Shown here: positions 38,547 through 48,743 of the stretch, in pieces
How the letters are laid out: each line of letters begins with the position of its first letter
Numbering within the stretch: the first letter of the stretch is position 1
Source: Simmondsia chinensis
Taxonomy: Eukaryota > Streptophyta > Magnoliopsida > Caryophyllales > Simmondsiaceae
Assembly: GCA_018398585.1 (NCBI GenBank)
Contig: JAGTTD010000010.1
Coordinates: 5,535,501 to 5,599,500 of the forward strand
Direction: 5' to 3'
DNA length: 64,000 nt
Position numbers and translations under genes: made by a program
Notes under the pieces: generated by a model
The model's input: only the letters and a program-made list of their open reading frames with translations
Databases searched by the model: none
Told to the model about the DNA's origin: nothing

Positions 38547-39042
38547 TGATACAAACCAAAATATATAGTAGTTAAGTGAGAGGTAATTTAGGTATTAATA
38601 AATAGGTTTAGTGCTTAATTATAATTATACCATTCTCTAACTCTGTATATATGGCCTTAGCGTAAGGGAAGGAGTATGGATGATGATGATCTTATGATAA
38701 GCCTATCTCTCCCCCTCTTTCTCTCTAAGTCTCTCCCCCTTTCTATCTATTTCTAGTTTTCTCCTCCCTACTTTCTTATATTATATAAATCCTAAAACGG
38801 ATTATGCCAAATTATATACCATACCTGGGATGTCCTCACTCTCAGGTTGGGGGCACTAGGAAACAGCCTCTCTTCAGGTTAACACCCTGAAGGGGGAAGG
38901 CTGCATACATCCCCTCCCCCCCCCCCCCCCCCTCCGACCCTGCATAGGCGGGAGCCCTTGAAGCATTGGGTATGTTCCTTTCTTTTGTTCCTACACCTGA
39001 TCTATTTGTTGATTGTGCTTTGATTGATTTTGGTTCGTATCA
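38547..39042 (+). repeat. Right LTR of the 2.2 kb element
   Basis: 496 bases, starting TGATACAAACC and ending GTTCGTATCA. It carries a 5S-SINE in the opposite orientation to the one in the left LTR. Confidence 0.85.
38779..38985 (+). mobile_element. 5S rRNA-headed SINE, copy 4, plus strand
   Basis: It begins after ACTTTCTTA, the same site as copy 3. The 5S head is badly decayed, but CCTGGGATGTCCTCAC remains. The tail is well preserved: AGGTTGGGGGCACTAGGAA, CAGCCTCTCTTCAGGTTAAC, GGCTGCATACATCC, a C run, GACCCTGCATAGGCGGGAGC and GGGTATGTTCC. It matches copy 3 in details not found in the RTE tail (CTTCAGGTTAACA). Confidence 0.7.
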
Positions 39043-39047
39043 CACCT

Positions 39048-39440
39048 CTATGCCCTCTATACAATAGGAATATTGTTCTCATTAGGGATCACCACATCTC
39101 TTATGACATACAAAGCAAATAATGTTATATGCTATGTCTTCCATTCGAATAAAATTATGTAATGTACAACATGATATAGGAATCAACTTTTGTCGCTTTA
39201 GTGGATAGTTCGGTATTGCTTTTAAAATTGAGAACATACCATTAAGTACCCAAAAGCCCGCTACGCAAAGATGAGTGTCTATAATTAAACAACTCGCATG
39301 ATCCTCTTATCCTTTTTCTGCCTTAAAAATCATTTATTGCTTTTAAAATTGAGAATCCAGCCTTAAGTACCCAAAAAATATTTAGGTAAGAGGGGAGGAG
39401 GAGGCGGGGTATGTAAAAAAAATATTATAAAATGGATGAG
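39048..39440. other. Intergenic with a short direct repeat
   Basis: No gene is seen. TTGCTTTTAAAATTGAGAA followed by TTAAGTACCCAAAA occurs near 39212-39253 and again near 39337-39373. Confidence 0.45.
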
Positions 39441-39747
39441 TGATACATGTAATACATAAAGAAAGTAGTTATATAAGTAGTTGTATTAGTATAATAATGG
39501 TATAAGTAATTGTATTAGTATAAACGGTGCAAATACTTGTGTTAGGTAAATGTTAGTATAAATAGTGTATTAGGATTTGTTAGGGAAGTTAAGCAAGAAC
39601 GATAACAAGCTACTTTCTCTCTCCTAAACACTCTCTATCTCTCTCTAATTATTTCTAAAACCCTTGTTCTCTTTCTAATCTTCATCTTCTTCTCTTCTTC
39701 TTCAATCTAATTCACTCTAATTGTAGATGTAACCCTAAAAGGTTACA
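39441..39747 (+). repeat. Left LTR of the ORF-bearing element
   Basis: 307 bases. AT-rich TTAGTATAA repeats in the first part and a CT-rich stretch (CTCTCTAATT, CTTCTTCTC) in the second. Confidence 0.85.
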
Positions 39748-39813
39748 TTAATTGGTATCAGATTCCGGTTCGTGCTGTGCTCTTAATCATTACTGGCAGA
39801 AGAAACCTATAGT

Positions 39814-40580
39814 ATGGCTGAATTGCATCGTTTTGAGTCTCGTTTGGAAGAAAGTAAGGCCAAGTTGCGTAACTTGTTCGATGAGCGGTTCCGCTTGATG
39901 ACCCAAACTATTTCGAGATTTCAAGCTGACGTATCTTCAATCAAAACCGGACAAAGTAAAATCATGGAACTGTTAGGACAGTTTATCGTGCAAAGAAATC
40001 AAGATTTGCCTCCAATTCTTGATTTCCCGCCAAGAAAAATAGATGCTCAAGAAAAGATGTGGTTTCTTGTGCAAAGATTGTCCAATCTTCACCATATCCT
40101 ATGCAACAACTTGAAGGAAAAACAAAAGACAAAAAAGCTTTTTATGAATTGGTTCCCTACTCTACTATGGAAAATGATGTTGACAATATCCAAGAATCAA
40201 CAGAAGGTGAAGCTTATGACGAATTGGTTCCATACTCTATTATGGAAGATGATATTGACAATATCCAACAATCAATAGAACGTGATGCACATCAAGAGCA
40301 AAGTATTCAGAACGAGGATGAGCCTAAAATTATGATGGTGGGTTCAATGAAGAGGTTGTATGAAGCTCCTTTACAACATATGGAGGTCGATATATCCAAG
40401 GCCAAATTTGTCTATCAGGATGCAATATTAGGCTTTTACACTTACAAGGTGGAATCCAATATGAGCATAATGACTTTTGGTATATTAATTTTCAAGCTTG
40501 TGTTTCACATCTTCACTTTTGATCACGGGGGATTATCAGTCTCTATGCCAGATGCGAATCCAGACGCTTCTTTTTTATGA
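39814..40580 (+). pseudogene. Unrecognised retroelement protein, one probable frameshift
   Basis: The start ATG at 39814 opens a frame beginning MAELHRFESRLEESKAKLRN, a likely coiled coil, and continues to about residue 80. Beyond about 40060 a different frame (to 40580) reads better. It is acidic and contains a tandem duplication of about 23 residues (YELVPYSTMENDVDNIQES, then YDELVPYSIMEDDIDNIQQS). It ends with a hydrophobic segment (FGILIFKLVFHIFTF) and DHGGLSVSMPDANPDASF. One base lost or gained near 40060 would unite the two. No zinc knuckle, protease or RT motif is present. I do not recognise the family. It fills the gag position, so a gag-like particle protein is a guess. Confidence 0.55.
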
Positions 40581-40696
40581 CACATTTTGGGAGAACTTCA
40601 ACAAATTTCTTTTATGCTTCTCGCAATTCTTCCTTGAGGGCAAGCAAGTTCTTTAGCGGGGGGTAATGATACATGTAATACATAAAGAAAGTAGTT

Positions 40697-41304
40697 CCTT
40701 TTCTTTTCTTTTTTTCCTCTCTCCTTTTAAGTATGTGTAAATAACCCTGGGTGCCCTCCTTTTTGACTCAGTCCAGACAAAACTTCCCTGTGTCAGCACC
40801 TTTTCCTATGCCAGCGATTGTTTGGACCAGGTCTAGTAGGGCCTATCTATGTTTTGTTGATGTGAACCACCTGTTACACCTCTGTCTCACTAACGATGTA
40901 ATTCCTTAAGAGACTTCCAAACATTCACCCGCCAAACTGGATTTTCCTTTCCCTTTTTTTGTGTTGTAGGTTCGGTACCCTCCCTGTTTGGGCCCACTCC
41001 TAGCACCTTGAATGCAATGCGGGGAAGGGGGGAACTTCCTCTCATGTTTCCACCCTCTTGAGGTTGTTGTTCGCCCTGTTGGAGGTGTGACTGTGTGTGT
41101 CTCTGCTTCGGTTCCAAATGGTGCCTTGCTAGTTTTTTGTCCTCCCCTGTTTCGAGTGATGTTTCCCCGTTGTCTTTGATGTTTGATTTTTTCCGTTTTG
41201 TTCTAATTTTTTGTACCCATTTTCATTTACGGGATGGTCTAGGTCTCGTCTATCAAGGCCCGGTATGTACTATGGCTTTGCCAATAATTATTGAAAACAA
41301 AAAT
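40697..41304 (+). mobile_element. 5'-truncated LINE 3' end (608 bp)
   Basis: The 13-bp duplication AAAGAAAGTAGTT (40684-40696) / AAAGGAAGTAGTT (41305-41317) has one mismatch. The 3' end is AATAATTATTGAAAACAAAAAT, an A-rich tail. The last 200 bases match the minus-strand LINE piece at 37980-38200, so these are two copies of one L1-type family. No open coding region is retained. Confidence 0.75.
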
Positions 41305-41366
41305 AAAGGAAGTAGTTGTATTAGTATAATATTGGTATAAGTAGTTGTATTAGTATAAATGATAGT

Positions 41367-41538
41367 TTTGTTTTTTTTTTTTTTTTTTATGATGGTAAAG
41401 CCATGGGGAGGGGGAGGGGATAAACCCCTTAAATCCTCAATAAAGAGAAGACCACTTTTTGAGCTTTGTGGGATTCGATCCCGGGTCACCTCGTTGGCAC
41501 CCGGCGATCACGACCACTCGGGTATGTCCCTAAGGGAC
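41367..41538 (-). mobile_element. tRNA-derived SINE with perfect 12-bp duplication
   Basis: ATAAATGATAGT is repeated exactly at 41355-41366 and 41539-41550. The poly(T) run at 41371-41388 is the complement of the tail. On the minus strand a box A-like part (GAGTGGTCGTGATCGCCGG) is followed by box B (GGATCGAATCCC), the internal pol III promoter of tRNA-derived SINEs. About 172 bp. It shows no RTE-type tail, so it is a different family from the 5S-SINEs. Confidence 0.88.
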
Positions 41539-41771
41539 ATAAATGATAGTACAAATACTTGTGTTAGGTAAATGTTCATATAAATAGTGTATTAGGGTTT
41601 GCTAGGGAAGTTAAGCAAGAATGATAACCAACTACTTTCTCCCTCCTAAACACTCTCTCTCTTTCTCTCTAATTCTTTCTAAAACCCTAATTCTCTTTCT
41701 AATCATCATCTTCTTCTCTTTTTCTTCAATCTAATTCACTCTAATTGTAGATGTAACCGTAAAAGGTTACA

Positions 41772-42321
41772 TTAGCGAGTAGTATAAAAATGTGAAAGGG
41801 GATGGGGAAAAGGTTGAAAAACAAGATCCCTAATTTGTGAAGATTATAGTCCAAATTTGTGAAAGAATAGGAAAAACTAGTACTGTTTTCTAACTTCTTC
41901 AATTAGAAACTTAGATTGTTGAGCAGATTTTTTAGTTTTTCAGGAAAATTTTCTTTAAAAACTGGAAAATTCTCCGTTATCATACAACCGCTGAGCTTTT
42001 TTACGGCTGGTCCGTGTGCAATGGTTCGGCTGATAACCATACTCAAAGTTATTTCTGTTCAATTAATTGTAATTGAAATACTAAAAATTCTTTATACTTT
42101 ACTGTTGTCGAAAATATTGGTCGATGGCTTTTCCATAATTTGGATCAATAATAACAATTAACTGATAAGCGGATAAAAAACCTATATAAAATATAAGAAA
42201 CAACAATTGGTATGTAAAATTTTTTTTGATGAATCTCTAAGCAATAGAAAAAAAATACTTGATAGGATTTAGTTAAACCGCTTTTTAAAATACTTAATCT
42301 ATTGTAAAGACTCTATTAACA
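41772..42321. other. Intergenic, AT-rich, no gene seen
   Basis: No ORF with recognisable content and no terminal repeats found. Confidence 0.4.
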
Positions 42322-42330
42322 TAAAATATT

Positions 42331-42711
42331 GAGTTATTTATACCAAAGGTCCTTATACTTTTCTCATTGTGTCAATTTAGTCCTTATACTTTTAATTATG
42401 TCAATTTAATCCCTCTACTATTTATATTGTGTCAATTGAGTCCTTTGGCCAACTTCAAATTAAACGCAATTCAATAATAATACAATCATATTACATACAA
42501 GTAACCCACAAAAAATCCATCCATTGATTCAATTTAACCCAATTCACAGCCGAGCTATTAAAAATTTCGTTAAACTCTTGACATAAATTCTACTCTAGGG
42601 ATCAAATTGACACAATATAAATTGTACATGGACCAAACTGACACAATTAAAAATACAAGGACTAAATTGATAAAATGGGTAAAGTACAAGGACCTTTGGT
42701 GCAAATAATCC
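42331..42711. mobile_element. Mutator-type MITE (381 bp)
   Basis: A perfect 9-bp duplication TAAAATATT flanks it (42322-42330, 42712-42720). The termini are long inverted repeats: left GTTATTTATACCAAAGGTCC and right GGACCTTTGGTGCAAATAA. The arms carry repeated TGTCAATTTAGTCCTTATAC units and their complements, so the whole element can fold back. No coding region. Confidence 0.88.
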
Positions 42712-42839
42712 TAAAATATTAGTTAGTAGAAATATAAATCCAGTGGAATTCAAATCTTAAATAATCATGAGTGGAAAATTTTGAACTCACTATTAAATTA
42801 ATACAAATCAATGTCATTACATTGTGACTCACGAGGGGC

Positions 42840-43617
42840 CGTTGGAGTGGCGCAAAGTGAGGTTTATAACGGCAAGCAGATACATATTAGCCTCCGACAT
42901 GGTGTTGTGAGACATTTGATTACAAATAAAGTAATGTAACTTGAGTATGTAAGGAGTGAGAAAAATTTGGTAAATTCTATGATGAAAGGCCTTGCAAAGA
43001 AAATAATTTATGAGACAACAGAGGGATGGGACTTCAGCCCATTTGTATGTCCTGATCTTGATGGATACCCATCTCGGGAGTTACTCATGAGTTCAATGAA
43101 TCAAACGAAGTTAAGGGTTGAGTAAAATGACATATAGCCACTCGAGCCCGTTATGAGAAGGTGTTGTCATTAGTGGCTCTAGAATCTATCAGTATTGTCA
43201 TGACATAGAGGATGACCTTAAGGCTCTTATGATGTCCATAGCCTGTTATGATGGTGTGGGGCAGCAAACTTAACGAACTCACCTACGGGATTGTAGGGGT
43301 TTGAATGCCATTTGTTCAATTACTCTTTAGAGCTTTCCTGAGTACCCAGGTTTTAGGTTTTGCTTTGAGGGACCTCATACGTCTTGATTGCTGAGTATGT
43401 TTCAACCTTAAGAACCACATGAAGTGGGTAGATGTGCTCTTTACAATGATCATCTTGGTTCACAACTATGTTCACCACGAGTGGTTGTGGGACATGTTTA
43501 CTCACTAGGTGGCGATTCAAGTCCAAAAGGTATTGGTATCGTCAAGCGTGGGTCTCACGGTAGAGCAATACCTTTCCTTTCCTTCCTTTTCTCAAAATTA
43601 AATCATGTAGAGGATTG
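42840..43617 (+). pseudogene. Ty1/copia RNase H end and 3' untranslated relic
   Basis: The frame at 42858-43030 reads SEVYNGKQIHISLRHGVV, then LEYVRSEKNLVNSMMKGLA, the C-terminal RNase H of copia elements, with a TAA inside. Downstream non-coding sequence leads to a purine tract (TAGAGGA) at 43607-43616 and an LTR-like start TGTTGGGATTTGGG at 43618. The rest of the element is missing on the left. Confidence 0.65.
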
Positions 43618-44582
43618 TTGGGATTTGGGGGTAAGGTTCTTTAATTTTGCTCAATATAAATACCTTAATCACACATAGGAAGACTATAAGTGGCATAGCC
43701 ACTTTATATACCCCACTTTTCTTTGACTTGGTAAAGTCTTATGTGCCTGGAATGAGCATATTAGGCCACGCGCACGGGCATCCTGCCTCACCACCCCCAC
43801 CGGCGCGTCGTGGTATGGTGTGGACTTTTCTAACCCGAACTTTTCTTTTTACAGTCATTGTACTTTTAGTCGAACTAGAGGTAAGTTCTCTTCTCAGCTA
43901 AGCTTGAGCTTGAAAGCTCAAGCTCTAGCTACTAATCCTTGGACAAGCTCGAGCTCGAGACATCAACCCTAGGCAGCTACTCTAGTTTCTCTTTTAGCTG
44001 TTGTATTGGGCTTGAGCTCGAGGATGCAAGCTCAAGCTCAGGAAATGTGTCTTGACTAATTCAACTACCCAATCCTTCCATGTCCGCGCCTTCCTAGATT
44101 GTGGCGGATTTTGTGCACCTTCCTTAACCGCCACTCCTTCCGTGTTAAGGTCAGATTTTCCAGCCACGACCCTTCTTTCAACAGGTAGTTCATCACCTAT
44201 AAATACAACCCCTTGATAGATTGATTTACAAACTGAAATACACCTTCTCCACTCTCCTACTTTCTCTTTCAAATATCATTCTCTCTTCTTCATTACAGAG
44301 CAAGTTGAACCATGTTTCATTGCATCTCCCTGGAGTACACTACTGAGGTAGGCACTATGTTAACCCAAGGGTTTGAAGTGCCAGTGGTCCCGTTGTACCA
44401 TTGCAGGGGCATAAATGACTTTGGGCAGTGGAGTTCTCCATTGCGCAATAATTTCTTTGGTTTAATCTTTCCTTTTCTTTTTCATTTCTTTTATCCTCGA
44501 GATCTAAGCATTGTAGCTCGAGTTCATTTCAACTGGGATTAAGTTTTATTTTGGTTGCATATTAACGACATTTTCCCAACAT
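43618..44582 (+). other. LTR-like copia remnant and flank, no gene
   Basis: Probable 3' LTR of the copia relic, beginning TGTTGGGATTTGGG. TTATAAATACAACCCC on the minus strand near 44200 and the AAGCTCGAGC-type palindromes at 43900-44040 are the notable features. The end of the LTR was not found. Confidence 0.4.
43901..43924. repeat. Perfect hairpin
   Basis: AGCTTGAGCT, a four-base loop TGAA, then AGCTCAAGCT. The 10-bp arms are exact complements. It sits in a patch of AAGCTCGAGCTC-type words. Confidence 0.8.
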
Positions 44583-44596
44583 TACCAATGTTCTCA

Positions 44597-47500
44597 GACT
44601 TTGAGGCCATCTTCAAATGGGGTGGGGAGGAGGAGGACGAGGCAAAAGGGGATAGGGAACTTGAGATTAGGTTCACTAAATGTCGGGACACTAATGAAGA
44701 AGAGCTTTGAGGTGGCCCATATGATGATGAGGAGAAACATCAACATCATTTGTTTGCAAGAGACTAAATGGGTTGGCAAGAAAGCCAAGGAGGTGCTAGG
44801 GCATAAGCTCTGGTATGCGGGCAAGGCTAGAGGCAGGAATGGAGTTGGGATCATTGTGGAAAGCAGCCTCAAGGATAAAGTAGTTGGAGTATCAAGAGCT
44901 GGCGATAGGATCATAAGTATCAAGATGGTCCTAGATGGTAAAGTATTGAACGTCATCAGTGCCTACGCACCTCAAACTGGACTGTCGGAGCATGAAAAGG
45001 CTACCTTTTGGGAGGACTTAGACACAACGATGCAGGGCATACCCCCAACCGAACAAGTAATGATTGGCAGGGATTTCAACTGACACGTTGGTGCGACGGA
45101 GGATGGGTATGCTCCTCATAACGGAGGATTCAGTTTTGGAACCAGAAATGCAAAGACCAAAGCCCTATTAGACTTCGCGGTTACTTACGACCTGACGGTG
45201 GCCAACACCCTCTTCAAAAAGCACGAGCAACACATCATCACGTACCAAAGCGGCAGGACAAGAACACAGATTGACTACATACTATTAAGGAGAAGGGTGC
45301 AAAGAGACTACAGGGACTGCAAGACTACCCCTGGCGAAGACCTGTCTACGCAACATAGGGTACTGTGGGCGGATATAAAGGCAAAGGGGAGGGCCAAAAG
45401 AATCTGCAAATCTACACATTCACACACCTGTTGGAGGGAGCTCAAGGGGTAGAAGTATATGGTATACAAGGAAAAAGTAGAGGTCGAAATCAGGGAGGAC
45501 TTTGAAGGGGACACAAACCAATTGTGGAACCATCTGGCCCAAAAGATGAGAGGACTGGCACGGGAAGTCCTCGACACATCTAAGGGAAGGGCACCAAGAA
45601 ACAGAGAATCCTGGTGGTGGGGCGACGAGGTCCAAGAGAAGATTAAGGAGAAACGAGCTTGTTTCAGAGAGTGGGACCATAGCAAGGATGGGGATAAGCG
45701 ACAGTGGTATATTCAAGCCAGGAGAGAAGCAAAGCGAGCAATCAGAGAAGCACAATCAAGAGCTTATGAGGACTTCTACAAAACGATGGAGACCAAGGAG
45801 GGCGCGAGGGACTTATATAGAATCACCAAAGTGAGAGAAAGGAAGACTAGAGACCTGGACAGAGTGCAATGCATTAGAGGAAAAGATGGACAGGTACTCG
45901 TGGACAGGCATCTAATCAAGGCTAGGTGAAAAAGTTATTTCCAAGAGCTGTTCAACGAACAAGGAGGGACAAACATATCCTTAGGTGATCTTCAAACATC
46001 TGAGGTGCATAAAAACCACTACGAATGTAGGAAAATTAGCCTAGATGAAGTCAAGGAAGCCCTGAGATCCATGGGAAGGGGTAAAGCAGTTGGCCCAGAT
46101 GGCATCCCCGTAGAAGCATGGAAGTGTCTTGGACAAAAGGGCGTCATTTGGCTGACTAAACTATTTAACCAAATCCTCCAGGGGGACAAGATGCCTGAGG
46201 AATGGAGGAAGAGCATATTGATACCGATATATAAGAACAAAGGCGACATTCAGAATTGCGCCAACTATCGAGGTATCAAGCTAATGTGCCACACTCTGAA
46301 GTTGTGGGAACGGGTCATTGAGAGAAGGTTAAGGCAGCTGACTGAGGTGTCCAAGAACCTGTTCGGATTTATGCCCGGGAGATCAACAATAGAAGCCATT
46401 CACATCCTAAGGCGGATGATAGAGCATTATAGGAAAAGACAAAAGGACCTTCATATGGTCTTCATTGATTTAGAGAAGGCATATGATAGAGTGCCAAGGG
46501 AGGTCCTTCGGAGAGTTTTGGACACGAAAGGCATCCCCGTGCCATACATCCGAGCCATCAAAGACATGTATGATGAGTCACAGACTATGGTGCGTACAGT
46601 GGATGGGGAGTCAGACGCTTTCCCGATAACAGTGGGGGTTCACCAAGGGTCTGCCTTGAACCCCTATCTATTCATTTTGGTTATGGACGAGCTTACTGAG
46701 TACACCCAGGGATGTGTACCTTGGTGCATGCTTTTTTAGATGATATTATACTAATGGGGGAGTCGTGAGAAGAGATAAATGAGAAATTAGAACTGTGGAG
46801 AGGGCTTCTAGAGTCGAAGGGTTTGTAACTAAGCAGAGCTAAGACCGAGCATATGGAACTCAAGTTCGATCCATCTACCACACCTAGCTGAGAAGAAGTC
46901 AAGATTGGACACGAGGCCATTTCGAAGATGGAGAGATTCAGGTATTTAGGGTCCACGATACAATAAAACGGTGAAGTGAACGAGGATGTCAGCTACAGGA
47001 TCAAAGCGGGTTGGCACAAGTGGAGGATGGCTTTTGCAGTACTTTGTGATAGGAAATTCCCCTTGAAGCTAAAGGGAAGATACTATAAGACGGTGGTGCG
47101 GCTAGCCATAGCGTATGCGGCGGAGTGCAGGACGATGAAACAATAGCACACTTAGAAGATGAAGGTGGTAGAGATGCGAATGCTAAGGTAGATGTGTGGA
47201 CACACAAGGAAGGATAGGATCAGAAACGACATCATAAGAGGCAAATTGGGCGTAGCTCCCATTGAAGATAAATTAAGAGAGCAACGTTTGAGGTGGTTCG
47301 GACATGTCAGAAGGAGACCGGACGGAGCTCCAGTCAGAAGATGCTAACAGCCTATTACTACATTAGGCAGAGGCAGACCGAAGAAGAGATGGCTTGAGAC
47401 GATCTGACAAGACCTCACCCACCTAAACCTTTGGGAGGAGATGGCCTTAGATAGGGCCCAATGGAGGGCTAGCATAGGGGTATTAGATGACCCGGTTAGA

Positions 47501-47813
47501 GTAGGGTAGTCTTTATTTCTATCTTTCTATCCCTTTCTATCTCTCTATCCCTATCTCATTCTCTCTCTCGTTCTCTTTCCTTTTCTCATCTACCCCTTTT
47601 TTTTTTAAATGTGGGCCATACTTATGCTTTCTGATGTTTGCCAGGTCTTTTTGCTAATGGATGCAAGACCATCATCTTAGGCTGGGGGTCCTAGGAAACA
47701 GCCTCTCTACAGGGTAGCCCCCTGAAGGGGAAAGGCTGCGTACATCTACCCTCCCCAGACCCTGCTTTTGGCGGGAGCTCTTGGTGGCACTGGGTTTGTT
47801 GTTGTTGTTGTTG
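44597..47813 (+). mobile_element. Full-length RTE-clade LINE (3.2 kb)
   Basis: A perfect 14-bp duplication TACCAATGTTCTCA flanks it (44583-44596, 47814-47827). It has one coding region (endonuclease then reverse transcriptase) and ends in a GTT microsatellite rather than poly(A), which is usual for RTE. The length fits a complete RTE. Its last 130 bases (GGAAACAGCCTCTC, GGCTGCGTACATC, GACCCTGC, GGCGGGAGC, GCACTGGGT) are the tail shared with the 5S-SINEs and with tail fragments at 7383-7462 and 62213-62312, making this family the likely source of their mobility. Confidence 0.92.
44601..47150 (+). pseudogene. RTE endonuclease-reverse transcriptase, stops in frame
   Basis: The APE-type endonuclease starts near 44650 (LGSLNVGTLMKKSFEVAHMM; ICLQETKWVG; RNGVGIIV; IDYILLRRR). 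Reverse transcriptase begins near 46010 (GRGKAVGPDGIPVEAW; FGFMPGRSTIEAIHILRRM; VFIDLEKAYDRVPREVL; GVHQGSALNPYLF). From 44601 to 46736 everything stays in one frame, broken only by stops at 45081-45083, 45450-45452 and 45927-45929. Near 46737 two bases appear to be lost, which removes the alanine codon of the catalytic FADD box and shifts the frame. More stops follow. The endonuclease would nick the target and RT would prime there, but this copy cannot. Confidence 0.9.
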
Positions 47814-47827
47814 TACCAATGTTCTCA

Positions 47828-47968
47828 AAGAAAGTAACCAGGAGGGTGATTTTGGCTTTTGTAAAAAGTATGTGATACTAATTAATACGTTAGACTTACC
47901 CTTACGTCATGTGAGGAATTAGACTTTCGTCACACATATTGTAAAAGAAATTGGGCCATATATTAGGC
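47828..47968. other. Short spacer
   Basis: Non-coding. It ends in ATTGGGCCATATATTAGGC (47950-47968), which recurs right of the copia element at 57567. Confidence 0.5.
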
Positions 47969-48743
47969 TGTTGGAAAAATGATACAAACTAGACTTAAGT
48001 GTTATAAAAAAATATTCTAACCGTGCCTATTTACTGGCCGTTTACCGTTATTAATCGTTTAGGGTCATTAAAATTGTGACCGTTGGGAATTAAATGACAA
48101 TATAGCTGTTGAAGTTTATTACGTCCATTTATAGTCGTTGGAATTTATTGCACCCTTTTTTAATACTTCTTATTGTTGTCTGCGCTATATATATGCCATT
48201 AGCTATAACAACCAAAAACATACACCCTCGGTCTCTCTCTCTTTCTCTGTTTTTCTCTCTCCTAAAATTTGGGCAAAATTCAAGGCACTCCTACCCGGCA
48301 ATTGACGAGTGCACGTCAAGAGTCGGGTCGCGTTAATCCTGGAGGACGGCCGCCGTTTATACTGTGTGCACCAAAGTAGCTGCGAGATCTTCTTTTAGGA
48401 CAGTGGCCTTTACCACGGCGCAATATCATCTTTTTTTGTAAGATCTTTCCGATTAATCTCTCTTTTTGTACTCTAGTCAATTTCTCTACTTCTCGGTATC
48501 ATTTGACTGCTGTGTTTAATCCTTCTTACTGCTGTTTTTCACTGAAATTTAGATGTGCATATTTCACTGATTTTACTAATAATTTTACTGCAATTACAGT
48601 TTAATTTTTTACCAATAACTGATTTAAGTTATGCTATTTCAATATTTTTCCTGCAACGTTTTTACATCATTTTCATAATATTTTTGCTGTTTCTTTTTTT
48701 TTTACTATTCTAGCTGCATTTGTTTGTGCTGTTTAATTACATC

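Larger units (their letters stand above)
36812..39042 (+). mobile_element. Non-autonomous LTR retroelement (2.2 kb) with a 5S-SINE in each LTR
   Basis: LTRs are at 36812-37285 and 38547-39042, with a perfect 5-bp duplication CACCT (36807-36811, 39043-39047). A primer site TTGGTATCAAAGC follows the left LTR at 37287-37299, and a purine tract (AAAAAGGGGCAAAAAT) precedes the right LTR. The interior has no pol. It starts near ATGGAGTTTGATCTGGTAG, a gag-leader-like piece that soon stops. A GC-rich stretch at 37440-37900 has no intact ORF, and a minus-strand LINE 3' end with a poly(C) run follows. It must have relied on proteins from another element. The first LTR base pair has changed from TG to CG. 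Confidence 0.85.
39441..41771 (+). mobile_element. Non-autonomous LTR element with an unrecognised ORF
   Basis: The left LTR is 39441-39747 (TGATACATG...GGTTACA). The right LTR starts at 40667 after the purine tract AGCGGGGGGTAA and ends at 41771, enlarged by two insertions. A primer-binding site TTGGTATCAGA lies at 39751-39762. Each LTR ends in a hairpin, TGTAACC...GGTTACA. The 919-bp interior has no protease, RT or integrase but contains a coding stretch (39814-40580). I could not establish a clear target duplication. Confidence 0.8.
40667..41771 (+). repeat. Right LTR of the ORF-bearing element, interrupted twice
   Basis: LTR segments are 40667-40696, 41305-41366 and 41539-41771. They are separated by a LINE 3' end (40697-41304) and a SINE (41367-41538), each with its own target duplication. 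Together the segments match the left LTR. Confidence 0.8.

Noticed and set aside
36812..39042. A Cassandra TRIM element, because of 5S sequence in an LTR
   Set aside because: The 5S part carries an RTE-like tail and its own 9-bp duplication (left LTR) and is oppositely oriented in the other LTR. It is better explained as a SINE inserted in the LTRs than as the LTR's own 5S domain. Not fully excluded.
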